NCBI RefSeq assembly: GCF_020907985.1
Contig: NZ_JAJJPA010000026.1
Span: 1-64,000 of the forward strand
Source: Kitasatospora humi
GTDB taxonomy: Bacteria; Actinomycetota; Actinomycetes; Streptomycetales; Streptomycetaceae
Reading direction: 5' to 3'
Length of the DNA: 64,000 nucleotides
Shown here: piece after piece, positions 23,821-32,572 of the stretch
Numbering within the stretch: position 1 is the first letter of the stretch
Layout: each line of letters begins with the position of its first letter
Notes under the pieces: generated by a model
The model's database searches: none
Seen by the model: only the letters and a program-made list of their open reading frames with translations
What the model was told of the DNA's origin: nothing
Program-made: the position numbers and the translations under genes

Positions 23821-24057
23821 ATGACCACCCGAGACGAACTGGACGGGATGGGCACCGACGAGCTGCACACCGCCCTGACCGAGGCCACCCGAACGCTGCC
23901 CGAGGACCACCCGGCACGCGTGATCTGGGAGGAGCTCGACGCGATCCTGACCGCCGGCGGCGCGGAGTGCCTCCCGGCCCCCTGGGACAACCTCCCGCAG
24001 TGCCAGGGCCACCCGGTCGGCGAGGCCGGGCAGTGCACCTGCTTCGACCCCCAGTAG
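23821..24057 (+). CDS. Hypothetical protein, 78 aa
   Basis: ATG 23821 follows GAGAGGA. It starts with a helix (TTRDELDGMGTDELHTALTE) and ends with a cysteine-containing tail (CQGHPVGEAGQCTCFD), perhaps a small metal site. A palindromic terminator lies 24 bp after the stop. Unrecognised. Confidence 0.75.
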   Translation: MTTRDELDGMGTDELHTALTEATRTLPEDHPARVIWEELDAILTAGGAECLPAPWDNLPQCQGHPVGEAGQCTCFDPQ

Positions 24058-24080
24058 TCCTTCCTGCCCTCAAGACGGGG

Positions 24081-24102
24081 GTGTCCGGCCGCGGCCGGAC
24101 AC
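24081..24102 (+). terminator. Palindromic terminator
   Basis: A 22-bp uninterrupted palindrome beginning GTGTCCGGCC, extended by GGG/CCC-type flanks, between the genes ending at 24057 and starting at 24143. Confidence 0.65.
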
Positions 24103-24142
24103 TCCCGCGCCGTTCCGCCCACTTCGGCCTCCGAGGAGAACC

Positions 24143-25522
24143 GTGCCCACCCCCCTTCGCATCGGACGCGCGCTGCGCTTCGCCGCCCGGCAGCTCGCCA
24201 GCCGCGTCCAGGCCGCCGGCTGGCCGGCCGACATGCCCACCGTCGCCCACCACCTGCTCGCCGAGTACATCGGCGCCGACCCGAGCCACGGCCACCCTCA
24301 GCTGTGGCAGCGCCGCGCGGACAGCTGGTACGCCTTCACCGACTCCGACCAACACGACCAGGCCGAGAAGTTCACCTCGCGCCGGCTCGACCCGCTGCGC
24401 CTGATCGGCGACGTCCCCGAAGCCGTCGGCCAGCTGGCCGCCGTCCTGTGGGAGCAGCCCGACGCCGGCCCAGACGTTTGGCACCGTCGCATCCAGGCGT
24501 GGTCGGTGTTCGCCCACCCGCAGGACCAGGTGGCCGCGCTGTCGGAGGCCGCCCACCGCGTTGACCCGCCGCGGGTGCCGATCGGCTGGCTGACGATCAA
24601 CCCCCGCCGGCACAACCCCTTCGCCAAGGCCGACCAGATCATGGTGTGCAGCTCGGGCGGCAAGGACAGCCTGGTCATGAAGCACCTGGTCTGCACGGCA
24701 GCCGAGGCCGCGGGCGCGCTCGACAAGGTGGTCGTGGTCCACAATGACCTCGGTGTCACCGACAGCGGCGAGCCTGTGGAGTGGCCGGGCACCGAGGACC
24801 TGGTCCACCGGCAGGCCGCCCGCTACGGGGTGCCGGTCATCATAACCCGGCGCGAGCAGGGCGGCCTATTCCAGCAGCTCACCGAAGAGCGCGCCAAGTT
24901 CCCTTCTGCGCAGGCACGTTGGTGCACCTCCGACCAGAAGGAGGGCCCCGGCAAGAAGGAGATCACGAAGTTCGTCAGCCGGCGGCGCGTGGAGCGGCCG
25001 GGCGAGCACGTCATCGTGTACTACGCCCTGGGCCTGCGGGGGGCGGAATCCAGGGGGCGGGCGGGCAAGCCCGAGTTCGTCATCGACCGCGCGGCGAGCA
25101 ACTCGCGGCGCACCGTGATCCGATGGCACCCGATCATCGGCCTGACCGACCGGCAGGTCTGGGAGACGATCCGCGACCACGCGTTGGAATATCACTGGGC
25201 GTATGACCTCCGGATGGACCGCTTGAGCTGCCGGCTCTGCGTACTGGCGACGGAGGGCGACCTGGTCCGCTCCGCCCAGCTCAACCCGCAGATCGTGGTG
25301 GACTACATCGGGGCCGAGGTCAGCACCGAACACACCTTCAAGTACGGCTTGGCCATGGCGGACGTCCAGGCGAAGGCTGGGCCGGTGGCCCGCGGGCGCA
25401 GGGCCAAGCGGCGGCGGATCTGGTACCGCCGGATGCGGCCGGGCGCGGCGATCCGCCGGCACCTGGACGAGCCCGCCGAGCAGCACGGCCCCCACGGCCA
25501 GCTCCTGCTGTTCGCGGCCTGA
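24143..25522 (+). CDS. PP-loop ATPase, PAPS-reductase-like, 459 aa
   Basis: GTG 24143 follows GAGGAGAA. The C-terminal two-thirds belong to the PAPS reductase/DndC superfamily: PP-loop SSGGKDS at about 169-176, a following VVVHNDLGVTDSGEP, and a distal CRLCVLAT cysteine pair near 375. Members adenylate substrates in sulfur or nucleic-acid chemistry; without a cysteine desulfurase nearby the reaction is unknown. The N-terminal 150 residues are a separate helical domain. It ends HGQLLLFAA, a clamp-like peptide. A decayed copy of its 5' end lies at 32862-32962. Confidence 0.8.
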   Translation: MPTPLRIGRALRFAARQLASRVQAAGWPADMPTVAHHLLAEYIGADPSHGHPQLWQRRADSWYAFTDSDQHDQAEKFTSRRLDPLRLIGDVPEAVGQLAAVLWEQPDAGPDVWHRRIQAWSVFAHPQDQVAALSEAAHRVDPPRVPIGWLTINPRRHNPFAKADQIMVCSSGGKDSLVMKHLVCTAAEAAGALDKVVVVHNDLGVTDSGEPVEWPGTEDLVHRQAARYGVPVIITRREQGGLFQQLTEERAKFPSAQARWCTSDQKEGPGKKEITKFVSRRRVERPGEHVIVYYALGLRGAESRGRAGKPEFVIDRAASNSRRTVIRWHPIIGLTDRQVWETIRDHALEYHWAYDLRMDRLSCRLCVLATEGDLVRSAQLNPQIVVDYIGAEVSTEHTFKYGLAMADVQAKAGPVARGRRAKRRRIWYRRMRPGAAIRRHLDEPAEQHGPHGQLLLFAA

Positions 25523-25559
25523 CCCCCGGGGGCAGATGCGCATTGGGCGAAGACGCACA

Positions 25560-25630
25560 CTCCGACAAGTGGATGATTATGCTATAGTTGTTCATGTCGT
25601 CCTGGAGTGGCATCCGGACGGCTCAACCCG
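25560..25630 (+). promoter_or_regulatory. Promoter-hairpin cassette 18
   Basis: -10 TATAGT (25583-25588); -35 CTCCGA is weak. The stem is rewritten as GTCGTCC/GGACGGC around TGGAGTGGCATC, again keeping the TGGCA core; TCAACCCG follows. It drives 25655. Confidence 0.87.
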
Positions 25631-25654
25631 CACGCCCCCGAGGAGTCCTTCACC

Positions 25655-26143
25655 ATGACCAGCACCCTGCCCGAAGTCTCCGTGACAGCCGTCTACACCG
25701 GCACCGGCGACCCCCGCATCCATCGGACAAGCTGCGACGGCTGGCGCAGGGAGGCGGCCAACGCGGACGGCGGCAGCGAGTCCCTGGCCGTCACTTGCCT
25801 GTCCGAGCTGGCCGAGCACATCTACCGCGGGATGTTCGAGGAGGCCCCCGAGATGACCGCGGCGGACTTCGCCGACCACCTCAGCCTGGCGCCGTGCGCG
25901 GTGGACCTCCCGCACGGCGCACCGGACGCAGAGCGCCGCTTCACCCGGAGCCGGCGGGAGCAGGGCTTCACCTCCCACGAGCAGCTCCAGGCCATGATGG
26001 ACTACGCCGACCACGCCCGCAGGTGCGCCGAGTGCCCGCCGCCCAGGCCGTCCATCCTGACCGGCGGGGCGGACAACCACGAGGTCGAGATATGCGACCC
26101 GGGAGCGGGGCTCTACGCCACCGCCCGAACCGCCGGGAGCTGA
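25655..26143 (+). CDS. Hypothetical protein, 162 aa
   Basis: ATG 25655 follows GAGGAG. The N-terminus (VTAVYTGTGDPRIHRTSCDGW) is a short beta-rich segment. The centre is helical, with SELAEHIYRGMFEEAPEM. A CAEC pair (about 128-131) and other cysteines may form a metal site. Unrecognised. Confidence 0.8.
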   Translation: MTSTLPEVSVTAVYTGTGDPRIHRTSCDGWRREAANADGGSESLAVTCLSELAEHIYRGMFEEAPEMTAADFADHLSLAPCAVDLPHGAPDAERRFTRSRREQGFTSHEQLQAMMDYADHARRCAECPPPRPSILTGGADNHEVEICDPGAGLYATARTAGS

Positions 26144-26301
26144 GCAGTTGGGGCGGGCCAACGCCGCCGGCCCGTCCCACACCGGCATGGAGCCCACACC
26201 CGCGCCCGATCGACGCCGGCATGCTCGCGCAGCCTGCCGACGAGCGGATGCCGCGCGGCCCTCGGCCGGCACCACCCGCCAGGGGCCGGGCCACATCCCA
26301 C

Positions 26302-26373
26302 TTGGCAATAGTGGCTAGTTCTGCTATTATTTTTCATATCGGAACGGGGTGGCGCCCGGACCGTCTCGACCCG
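26302..26373 (+). promoter_or_regulatory. Promoter-hairpin cassette 19
   Basis: Best -35 in the set: TTGGCA (26302-26307), exact 17-bp spacer, -10 TATTAT (26325-26330). The leader has CATATCGG instead of CATGTCGG, so the otherwise common ATG is lost, and the tail is TCGACCCG. It drives 26396. Confidence 0.92.
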
Positions 26374-26395
26374 CACCCACGAGAGGACACTCCCC

Positions 26396-27109
26396 ATGAC
26401 CCGCACCCCGCCCCCGGTGAGCGAGACCGCTACTGCCCGGCAGAGCTTCACCGCCGAGATCCACCGGCTGATCGGCGAGGCGGAGCCGACCGGCCGGGAG
26501 TTCGCGCTCACCGCTACCGGGCACAGTGTGATGGTCCAGCGTGCACACGAGCAGGTCACCGTTCGGGTCTACGACAGCCAGGGGGCCCGGGTCGAGGCCA
26601 CCGAGGCCGCGTCAGACTTCGTTGCGGACGACACCGCCGGAGCGCTCTGGGAGCAGGCCGTGACCCTGGGACTGCTGACCGAGCAGGTGTCCGGCCCGAC
26701 CCGGCGCCCCCGCCGTCTGCGTGCGGCCACCCCGGCCGGGCTGCTCGACTTCGCCGCGGACCACCTCCGCCATGTGGGGCTGCACCACAGCCCGCCGGGC
26801 CGCTTCGATTCGCCCTGGCGGGACAACCAGTGGACCGGGCCGTGCACTGTCCCGCACGCCTTCCAGCTCGCCCTGCGGGTCCTGCGGGACACCCCGTGCG
26901 AGGACCGGGACGCCGTCCGGGACCGCGCGCTGCGCCTGCTGGCCGACCGGTGCAACGGCGCGCCGGTCCAGGTCCCGAACTGGTGGACCGGCGGCGCGTA
27001 CAGCTACCTGCTCTCCACGGTCGCCAACTGGGACGCGGCCACGGGCCGGACGGCCGCCGGAGCCGTCGAGTTCCTGCGCGCGGCGGCCCGCGCGGCCGAG
27101 CTGGGCTGA
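26396..27109 (+). CDS. Hypothetical protein, DUF6197-like C-terminus, 237 aa
   Basis: ATG 26396 follows GAGAGGA. Residues 1-95 are a mixed alpha/beta region. From about 110 the pattern LLDFAADHLRHVGL, then a Cys-containing WTGPCTVPHAF and a final NWDAATGRTAAGAVEFLRAAA is reminiscent of DUF6197 proteins, which are helical and common in Streptomyces; the assignment is tentative. A strong terminator follows. Confidence 0.8.
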   Translation: MTRTPPPVSETATARQSFTAEIHRLIGEAEPTGREFALTATGHSVMVQRAHEQVTVRVYDSQGARVEATEAASDFVADDTAGALWEQAVTLGLLTEQVSGPTRRPRRLRAATPAGLLDFAADHLRHVGLHHSPPGRFDSPWRDNQWTGPCTVPHAFQLALRVLRDTPCEDRDAVRDRALRLLADRCNGAPVQVPNWWTGGAYSYLLSTVANWDAATGRTAAGAVEFLRAAARAAELG

Positions 27110-27124
27110 CCGGCCCCGGCGACC

Positions 27125-27150
27125 GGGGCGGCCGGACGGCCGGCCGCCCC
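27125..27150 (+). terminator. Stem-loop terminator
   Basis: Perfect 11-bp stem (GGGGCGGCCGG/CCGGCCGCCCC) with a 4-nt loop, 15 bp after the stop at 27109. Confidence 0.65.
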
Positions 27151-27196
27151 GCCCTTTCACCCACCTGACGCGCACCTCACCGACGGAGCCCTCCCG

Positions 27197-28036
27197 ATGG
27201 ACACCCTGCCCCTGTTCGACGCGCCGCCGGCCAAGCCTCGCGCCTACCTGCTGACCTGCAACAACGCCGACCTTGCCCGGGACAACATCTTCACGTGGAC
27301 CCTGCCCGCCTGGTGGGTGACCTTGAGTGACGGCACCCGGTTCAATGTCTGCCCAGAGGCTGGGGTCTGCGGCCGGATGTGCTTCGCGTACGACTCGACC
27401 AGTTCCTACAAGCGCTTTCCCGGGGCGAGAGCCGCCCACCTTCTCAATCTCGAGCTGACGCTGCACCACCTCTCCGACTGGGAGGGATGGATGGTCGCCG
27501 AGCTGCGCCGGCCACGCTATGCGGTCGATGCCCGCGCGAGAATCCACGACTCCGGGGACTTCTACTCGCTGCCGTACACCCGGGCGTGGTTCCGCATCAT
27601 GAAGTCCGCACCCCACGTGCGCTTCTACGCCTACACCAAGGCGGTCACCACGCTGCGAACGGTCATCGCGGAGATGGGCGCGCCGGCGAACTTCGACCAC
27701 CGGTTCAGCTTGGGCGGCACGGAGGACGACCTGATCGACATCGAGAAGGATCGCAACGCCGACGTCTTCCCCGACGCAGCCTCGCTGGCGGCGGCCGGCT
27801 ACGTCGACCAGGGCGCCTCCGACCTGATCGCGGCCGGGCCGGACATCAAGGTCGGGATGCTTGCCAACCGCCTGAGCCGGACACGCAAGCGGCAGGGCAA
27901 GCAGTCGTTCAGCCAGCACCAGAAGACCCACGACGCCCGGCGGTCGGAACGCGAACGGCAGGCCGCCGTCCGCCGTGCGGCGCGGCGGACGGCAGCGGTG
28001 CCGGAAGGGCTTTCGCGCACTCCGAATAGTGGCTAG
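27197..28036 (+). CDS. GP88-like protein, 279 aa
   Basis: ATG 27197 lies close to CGGAGCC. The order of motifs fits the phage/plasmid GP88 family: a cysteine-rich N-terminal section (CPEAGVCGRMCFAYDST, about 55-71), then RIHDSGDFYSLPYTRAWF (about 114-131) and VRFYAYTKAV. The clustered cysteines suggest a metal or Fe-S site; the activity is unknown. The C-terminal 60 residues are basic. It begins LPLFDAPP, a clamp-like peptide. The final codons run into cassette 20, where a spacer TAG ends translation. Confidence 0.72.
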   Translation: MDTLPLFDAPPAKPRAYLLTCNNADLARDNIFTWTLPAWWVTLSDGTRFNVCPEAGVCGRMCFAYDSTSSYKRFPGARAAHLLNLELTLHHLSDWEGWMVAELRRPRYAVDARARIHDSGDFYSLPYTRAWFRIMKSAPHVRFYAYTKAVTTLRTVIAEMGAPANFDHRFSLGGTEDDLIDIEKDRNADVFPDAASLAAAGYVDQGASDLIAAGPDIKVGMLANRLSRTRKRQGKQSFSQHQKTHDARRSERERQAAVRRAARRTAAVPEGLSRTPNSG

Positions 28037-28085
28037 TTATGCTATAGTTGTTCATGTCGCAAGGTGATTGCCCTTCCTCGCGATC
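28020..28085 (+). promoter_or_regulatory. Promoter-hairpin cassette 20 (variant, no TCAACCCG)
   Basis: -10 TATAGT (28043-28048); -35 CTCCGA is weak and the spacer ATAGTGGCTAG is intact. The leader has a different fold (TCGC-AAGG...CCTT...GCGA) and lacks TCAACCCG; a second hairpin (GGCGGCTG/CAGCCGCC) follows at about 28091-28115. Confidence 0.82.
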
Positions 28086-28243
28086 CGCTGCGGCGGCTGT
28101 CCCAGGGGCAGCCGCCGCCCCGTCCCCTTCCAGCTTCGAGGAGCCTCCGTGTCCGTCTCGCCCCACGCCTCTCTGGTCGCCGCCGTGGCCGCCGTCCTGA
28201 CGCCCGCTCACCCGCGGAGCGCGGGGACGTTCGACGACGCACC

Positions 28244-29047
28244 GTGGTTCCCACCGCCGACGAGCGGGCCGTACAGCTCACTTACCTCGTCTGCCCGGCG
28301 CACCGCGCCGACACCGGCAACATCCGCCGCCAGAAGGAGGCCCTCCAGGACTGCGCCGATCGGCTCGCCGCCGCCGGGCACCCGGTGACCCGGGTGAGCA
28401 TCCAGACGGGGTACAGGTTCCGCGAGGCCCTGATCGTGTTCCCCGCACCGGCGCCGGAGCCGGAACCGGTCGACCCGGCGGTGTGCCGGTGCGGCGGTCG
28501 GTGGTGCCCCCGGGCCCAGGAACGCGAGCTCGCGGTGACGGACCTGAACCGCAGCGTCGCCCAAGCGACGAGCGCCCTGCTGGCCGCCCTGGAGCAGAGC
28601 GCGAAGGAACCGGTGCTCCACGCGATCGGCGACCCGTGGAGCAGCGCGATCGTGCTCGACAACGCCCGCTCAGCCCTGCTGGAGCCGCCGCCCGTCGACA
28701 CCGCCGCCGTGCTGGCCGACCCGGAGTGCGAGGACTGCACGGCCCAGGACTGCATCCGCAGCGGCACCCGGGCGCGGATCGCGCTCGACCAGGCCGCGCT
28801 GTTCACCTCCGTGCACACCGTCAGCTACCGGGCCGTCCGGATCACGCTGGACCGGGCGCACCTGCAGCTGACCCCGGGGGACCGCTGGCGCCAAACCGCA
28901 GTGGAGGCCGCCGAGCGCATCGGAGCGACCCTGGCGACCGCCCGCGCCGCGCTGCACCTGCCGACCGTTCCCGACCGTCGGCGCTGGCGCGGGGAGCGCG
29001 TCAGCCTGCTCAACCTGCGCTATCACCGCCCCCCGCGCCCCCGCTGA
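28244..29047 (+). CDS. Hypothetical protein, about 267 aa, uncertain start
   Basis: The body from 28244 (VVPTADERAVQLTYLVCPAH) to 29047 is well formed: a cysteine cluster (VCRCGGRWCPRAQE) near residue 80, then a long helical region (VTDLNRSVAQATSALLAAL) and a C-terminal helical domain. The only good ribosome binding site (GAGGAG) and GTG are at 28149, but in another frame that stays open to 28388, so the natural start was probably 28149 with a frameshift near 28225-28245. Unrecognised. Confidence 0.62.
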   Translation: MVPTADERAVQLTYLVCPAHRADTGNIRRQKEALQDCADRLAAAGHPVTRVSIQTGYRFREALIVFPAPAPEPEPVDPAVCRCGGRWCPRAQERELAVTDLNRSVAQATSALLAALEQSAKEPVLHAIGDPWSSAIVLDNARSALLEPPPVDTAAVLADPECEDCTAQDCIRSGTRARIALDQAALFTSVHTVSYRAVRITLDRAHLQLTPGDRWRQTAVEAAERIGATLATARAALHLPTVPDRRRWRGERVSLLNLRYHRPPRPR

Positions 29048-29080
29048 GCCGCCCCGGCTCCGCGCCCACCGGGAGAGGGA

Positions 29081-29341
29081 ATGCCCATGCCTGACCGCCT
29101 TCCCGCCTGCACTCACCACGGCCCGATGCGCCTGCGGCCGTCCGGTGGCACCCGGGAGCAGCAGTACTGCGGCGTCTGGTACGACTGCCGCGCCAACCAC
29201 TGCCGCCGCAGCGTCCTCATCGCCTCCCCCGCGCTGCTGGCCGACCTGGCCCAGCAGGCCGCCGCCGCGCGGCCGGCGCACCACCCGCCGCGCGAACAAT
29301 CCAGCTCGTTCACCTCAGCCTTCGGAGGAACCCGATCATGA
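29081..29341 (+). CDS. Small cysteine-containing protein, 86 aa
   Basis: ATG 29081 follows GAGAGG. Single cysteines at about residues 10, 30, 36 and 41 lie within a short HHGPMRLRPSGGTREQQYC-type segment, perhaps a zinc site. Its stop overlaps the next start as ATGA, which implies translational coupling to 29338. Unrecognised. Confidence 0.76.
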   Translation: MPMPDRLPACTHHGPMRLRPSGGTREQQYCGVWYDCRANHCRRSVLIASPALLADLAQQAAAARPAHHPPREQSSSFTSAFGGTRS

Positions 29342-30042
29342 CCAGCCTTGCCGACGCGATCGCCAGCTCGCAGGCCATCGCCGATCAGCTTGCCGACCAC
29401 GGGATCCCCGCCGACGTGGCGGGCGATCCCCTACACCTCGGCATCACCGAGGTCCCACTGACCATCGGCAACTCGCCGCACAGCCTGTTCCTGCTGCTTG
29501 TCGACGGCAAGCTGGAGTGGGAGTTGGTCAGCGATGCCGACGACGAGACCAACGGCGTCACTGTCGAAGAGGGCAGCATGCTGTGCGCCGGCACGGGGCT
29601 GGCCATCGCCTTCGTCCGGCGATGGATCTTCGCCGCCGGAGCCAGGCCCGGCCACCCCGACTCCGAGGGCGGGCCCCTGTTCTCCGGCCACGTCCCGCAG
29701 CAGCCTGACGCCGGCTCGGAGTTCACCTGTGCCGTCTCCCCCGGGTCGGGTGAGGCCGGGGCGTCGGCGGCCGAGTGGGACGTCCGGTGCGCCCGGGCGC
29801 ACTTCTGGGGCGTGTTCTGCGAGACGAGGCAGTACCGCAGCCCGGTCGGCGCCTACGCCGTGTCCGTGACCTTGCGCCCGATGGACGGGCCTGACGGTGG
29901 GCCGGCCTGGAGCGCCGAGGGCGCTGTGGTCCGGTACTGCGACGGATCCTCGGCGACGGTCGACGTCGACCCCGATTCGGTGACCGCGCTGTTCCGGCTC
30001 AAGCAGTACGGGGCCGGGGAGGTGATCACCGTCTCGCTGTAG
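29338..30042 (+). CDS. Hypothetical protein, 234 aa
   Basis: Its start overlaps the previous stop by 4 bp, and TCGGAGGAA lies upstream. Residues 1-110 contain a helix, then strands (LFLLLVDGKLEWELVSDADDE). Residues 130-234 form a second beta-rich half. No family was recognised. It is the last gene before cassette 21. Confidence 0.8.
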   Translation: MTSLADAIASSQAIADQLADHGIPADVAGDPLHLGITEVPLTIGNSPHSLFLLLVDGKLEWELVSDADDETNGVTVEEGSMLCAGTGLAIAFVRRWIFAAGARPGHPDSEGGPLFSGHVPQQPDAGSEFTCAVSPGSGEAGASAAEWDVRCARAHFWGVFCETRQYRSPVGAYAVSVTLRPMDGPDGGPAWSAEGAVVRYCDGSSATVDVDPDSVTALFRLKQYGAGEVITVSL

Positions 30043-30066
30043 CCGCAGGTCAGAAGTCCCGCACGC

Positions 30067-30138
30067 TTGGAAATAGTGGCTAGGACTGCTACTATTGTTC
30101 ATGTCGGAACGGGTGGCACCCGGCTCCGGCTCAACCCG
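30067..30138 (+). promoter_or_regulatory. Promoter-hairpin cassette 21
   Basis: -35 TTGGAA (30067-30072), exact 17-bp spacer, -10 TACTAT (30090-30095). The inner stem is CGGG/CCCG rather than GGGG/CCCC, and TCAACCCG is intact. It drives 30159. Confidence 0.92.
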
Positions 30139-30158
30139 ACTCATCCGGAGGTACCGCA

Positions 30159-30542
30159 ATGTCCGAGCAGCACGCCGAGATCACCCGCCCGCCGGAGATC
30201 CGCCGCGAGGAGCGCGGCCACGACTTCTACCCGGCCGCCGAGATCCTCGCCGCCATCCCGGCCCTGTATGCGACCGAGCACATCCCGGTCGGCGAGAAGA
30301 CCGTCCACCTGCACTACTTCTGCGCATGGGGCGACTGGTACGTCACCGAGTTCAACCCGCTCGACGGCGAGGCGTTCGGATGGGCCATGGTCGGCCACCA
30401 TGACCCGGCCATGGGGGAGTGGGGCTACATCGACCTGCCCGCGCTGGAGTCCCACCGCAGCGAACGCGGCCTGCCGCACCTGGTGGAGCGGGACCTCGAC
30501 TTCGACCCGGCGCCCGCCGGCGAGTGCCTGCCCCGACGCTAA
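30159..30542 (+). CDS. DUF2958-like protein, 127 aa
   Basis: ATG 30159 follows GGAGG. Conserved DUF2958 features are visible in order: IPALYATEHIPVGEKTVHLHYF (about 33-54), WYVTEFNPLDGEAFGW, EWGYIDLPALE and the closing VERDLDF. DUF2958 proteins are small, of unknown function, and recurrent on conjugative plasmids, often near antirestriction genes. It is followed by a hairpin, then by the second PP-loop gene. Confidence 0.78.
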   Translation: MSEQHAEITRPPEIRREERGHDFYPAAEILAAIPALYATEHIPVGEKTVHLHYFCAWGDWYVTEFNPLDGEAFGWAMVGHHDPAMGEWGYIDLPALESHRSERGLPHLVERDLDFDPAPAGECLPRR

Positions 30543-30558
30543 CGACGCGCCACCCGAT

Positions 30559-30586
30559 GCCGGAGCCCGCCGCGGTGGGCTCCGGC
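30559..30586 (+). terminator. Possible terminator or attenuator hairpin
   Basis: Perfect 10-bp stem (GCCGGAGCCC/GGGCTCCGGC) with an 8-nt loop, 16 bp after the stop at 30542. Confidence 0.55.
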
Positions 30587-30699
30587 CCGGCACCGCCGAC
30601 CCAGACCCACCGCCGCCGTGCCGGCGGCGACGCTCCGACCGCCCACCCCAGATCCACCCCGACCGCGCTGAGCGGTCGGCTTCCGAGGAGAACTCTGCC

Positions 30700-32106
30700 G
30701 TGAGCTGCGGACAACTGGCCCTGCTGGGCGCCCCCGCACCGTCCCTCCCTGCCCTCCGGGCCGAGCCCTGCGATTGCTCAACTACTGTTCTTTGCTGGGG
30801 ACTTGGCGCAGACTCGACCGCGATCCTGGCCCGCATCCTGGCCAATCCGCCGCGCTACGGGCTGCGCGGCGACCTGTCCGACCTGATCGTGGTGACCGCG
30901 GTCGTCGGCGAGGAGTGGCCGGACACCTACGACCTGGCCGAGGAGCACATCCTGCCGCTGCTGCGGCGGTACGGCGTGCGCTACGTCCAGGTGGGCCGAG
31001 CCGGGCCGTCGATGGCCAAACACGGCATCGTGGTGCTGGGCGACAGCCGTTCGCCCGAGCGGATCGTGCGCCGGGCCCCATGGAACCTCGGGGACGACCT
31101 CGCGGTCTCCGGGACGCTGCCGATGTACGCGGCCGGCAAGCGCCTGTGCAGCATCCGCTTCAAGGGCGAGGTACTTGACCGGTGGTTCGAGGAGAACGTC
31201 CAGGGCAGCCGATTCTGCCACTGGATCGGCTTCGATGCCCTTGAAGTCGGCCGGGCGCTAAGGGACTTGACCTACGCTAACCCGAGGCGCCACGCCCGAT
31301 ACCCGCTGATCGAGTGGGGTTGGGATAGGCCCGCCCTGCTGGGCTACCTGGAGAAGCGGTTCGGGGTGGTGTGGCCCAAGTCCTACTGCACGATGTGCCC
31401 GTTCCCCGTCTCGGCCGGGTCGATCGACGACCACCTGGCCCGGGCCCGGCGCTTCCCGGAGGCGATCGTCAAAGCCGCCGTACTGGAGTACGTGGCCGAG
31501 GCGCTGAACCCGCGGTGCACCCTGTACGCCGACTCCTCGCTGCGCCGCGAGCTCAACCGCTCGAAGAACGTCGCCGCCCTGGAAGCTCTCGACGCCGAAC
31601 TGCGCCAGCTTCCGTGGACCGTCTACGAGGTCCGCCGGATCATCACGCCCGGCCGGACCAAGCGGTGCAAGGCGGCCCACGGCGACCAGTGCGCCCAGCC
31701 CGGCCCAGACTGCGTCCGCAAGGGAACCGCCTGGCGCTCCGTGCGCAGCCTCCCGGCGATGACTCGGGAGGAGGCCATGGGAGTTCTCGCGCAGAGCGCA
31801 GAGCTGAGCGGTGAGTGCGTGGAGACCGGGTTCAACGGGATCAGCAGGGTCGTGACGCGGCGGCGGGGGCTGGTCTACCCGATGGTGGAGGAGCTGTACG
31901 TCGCAGCCCCAGCCATCGTGCCGGACAAGGCCCGGCCCGGTTTCCAGCGCCTGTGGGAGACGACCACCGGAGCGGGCATGCGCGACCTGGCGCTCGAACT
32001 GGCGGCGGTACCGGGCCGTGCCGAGGAGACCGGCGCGGCGCCCGCGCCGGCGGTCGGCCGGGAGACGCAAGGCGAGCTCGCGCTCTGGACTGCGCCATCC
32101 GCGTGA
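30700..32106 (+). CDS. PP-loop ATPase, PAPS-reductase-like (second), 468 aa
   Basis: GTG 30700 follows GAGGAGAA. The PP-loop variant WGLGADSTA lies at about 33-41 (SGGKDS is replaced), followed by VVTAVVGEEWPDTYDL. A SYCTMCPFP cysteine pair near 235 and a later CKAAHGDQCAQPGPDC cluster near 325-340 suggest metal binding. It belongs to the PAPS-reductase/DndC-like superfamily as used by phages and plasmids; the substrate is unknown. It starts CGQLALLGAP and ends GELALW, both clamp-like peptides. It is only distantly related to 24143. Confidence 0.78.
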   Translation: MSCGQLALLGAPAPSLPALRAEPCDCSTTVLCWGLGADSTAILARILANPPRYGLRGDLSDLIVVTAVVGEEWPDTYDLAEEHILPLLRRYGVRYVQVGRAGPSMAKHGIVVLGDSRSPERIVRRAPWNLGDDLAVSGTLPMYAAGKRLCSIRFKGEVLDRWFEENVQGSRFCHWIGFDALEVGRALRDLTYANPRRHARYPLIEWGWDRPALLGYLEKRFGVVWPKSYCTMCPFPVSAGSIDDHLARARRFPEAIVKAAVLEYVAEALNPRCTLYADSSLRRELNRSKNVAALEALDAELRQLPWTVYEVRRIITPGRTKRCKAAHGDQCAQPGPDCVRKGTAWRSVRSLPAMTREEAMGVLAQSAELSGECVETGFNGISRVVTRRRGLVYPMVEELYVAAPAIVPDKARPGFQRLWETTTGAGMRDLALELAAVPGRAEETGAAPAPAVGRETQGELALWTAPSA

Positions 32107-32122
32107 ACGGGTGCCGACACGA

Positions 32123-32195
32123 CTTGACCTAGTGATTGATTCTGCTATGATTGTTCATGTCGGAGCGGGGTGGCACCCGCCCCCGTCTCAACCCG
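32123..32195 (+). promoter_or_regulatory. Promoter-hairpin cassette 22
   Basis: -10 TATGAT (32146-32151), with the -35 closest to consensus, TTGACC (32124-32129; 16-bp spacer). Inner stem GGGG/CCCG-type, tail TCAACCCG. It drives 32212. Confidence 0.88.
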
Positions 32196-32211
32196 CACCC
32201 CGAGGAGAGTC

Positions 32212-32544
32212 ATGACCCCGCAACCCGAGGCGTACTACGGACTGGTCGTCCTGGGAAACTTTGCCATCACCGGAGGCCCTTCCCATATCAAGCGACGCCC
32301 CGACTGGATGCGGTTCGTCATCACGCACCTGCCGACGCAGTACATCGTGCAGAACCAGTCGCGGACCCCGGCCCCGCTCGCCGAGGTGCTGACGGAAGCC
32401 CTGAAGACCATGGCAGCGAGGGACCCGCGCACCGACCGGAGCCGGTACCCCGCCGACACCCTTGAGCGCTACCCCAAGATGATCGCCCAGGCGGTGGCCG
32501 TCTACGAGGACGCCGTCGCCGCGATCGACAGCCTGACTCCCTGA
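32212..32544 (+). CDS. Hypothetical protein, 110 aa
   Basis: ATG 32212 follows GAGGAGAG. The N-terminal half has strand-rich YYGLVVLGNFAITGG; the C-terminal half is helical (LAEVLTEALKTMAARD, then YPKMIAQAVAVYED). Unrecognised single-gene unit between cassettes 22 and 23. Confidence 0.78.
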   Translation: MTPQPEAYYGLVVLGNFAITGGPSHIKRRPDWMRFVITHLPTQYIVQNQSRTPAPLAEVLTEALKTMAARDPRTDRSRYPADTLERYPKMIAQAVAVYEDAVAAIDSLTP

Positions 32545-32572
32545 GTTCGGCCACGCCGAAGGTGCAGGCTCG

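Noticed and set aside
24143-25522. Phosphorothioation protein DndC
   Set aside because: The PP-loop fold fits the superfamily, but no DndA/B/D/E genes are nearby and a distinct N-terminal domain is present; only the superfamily is claimed.
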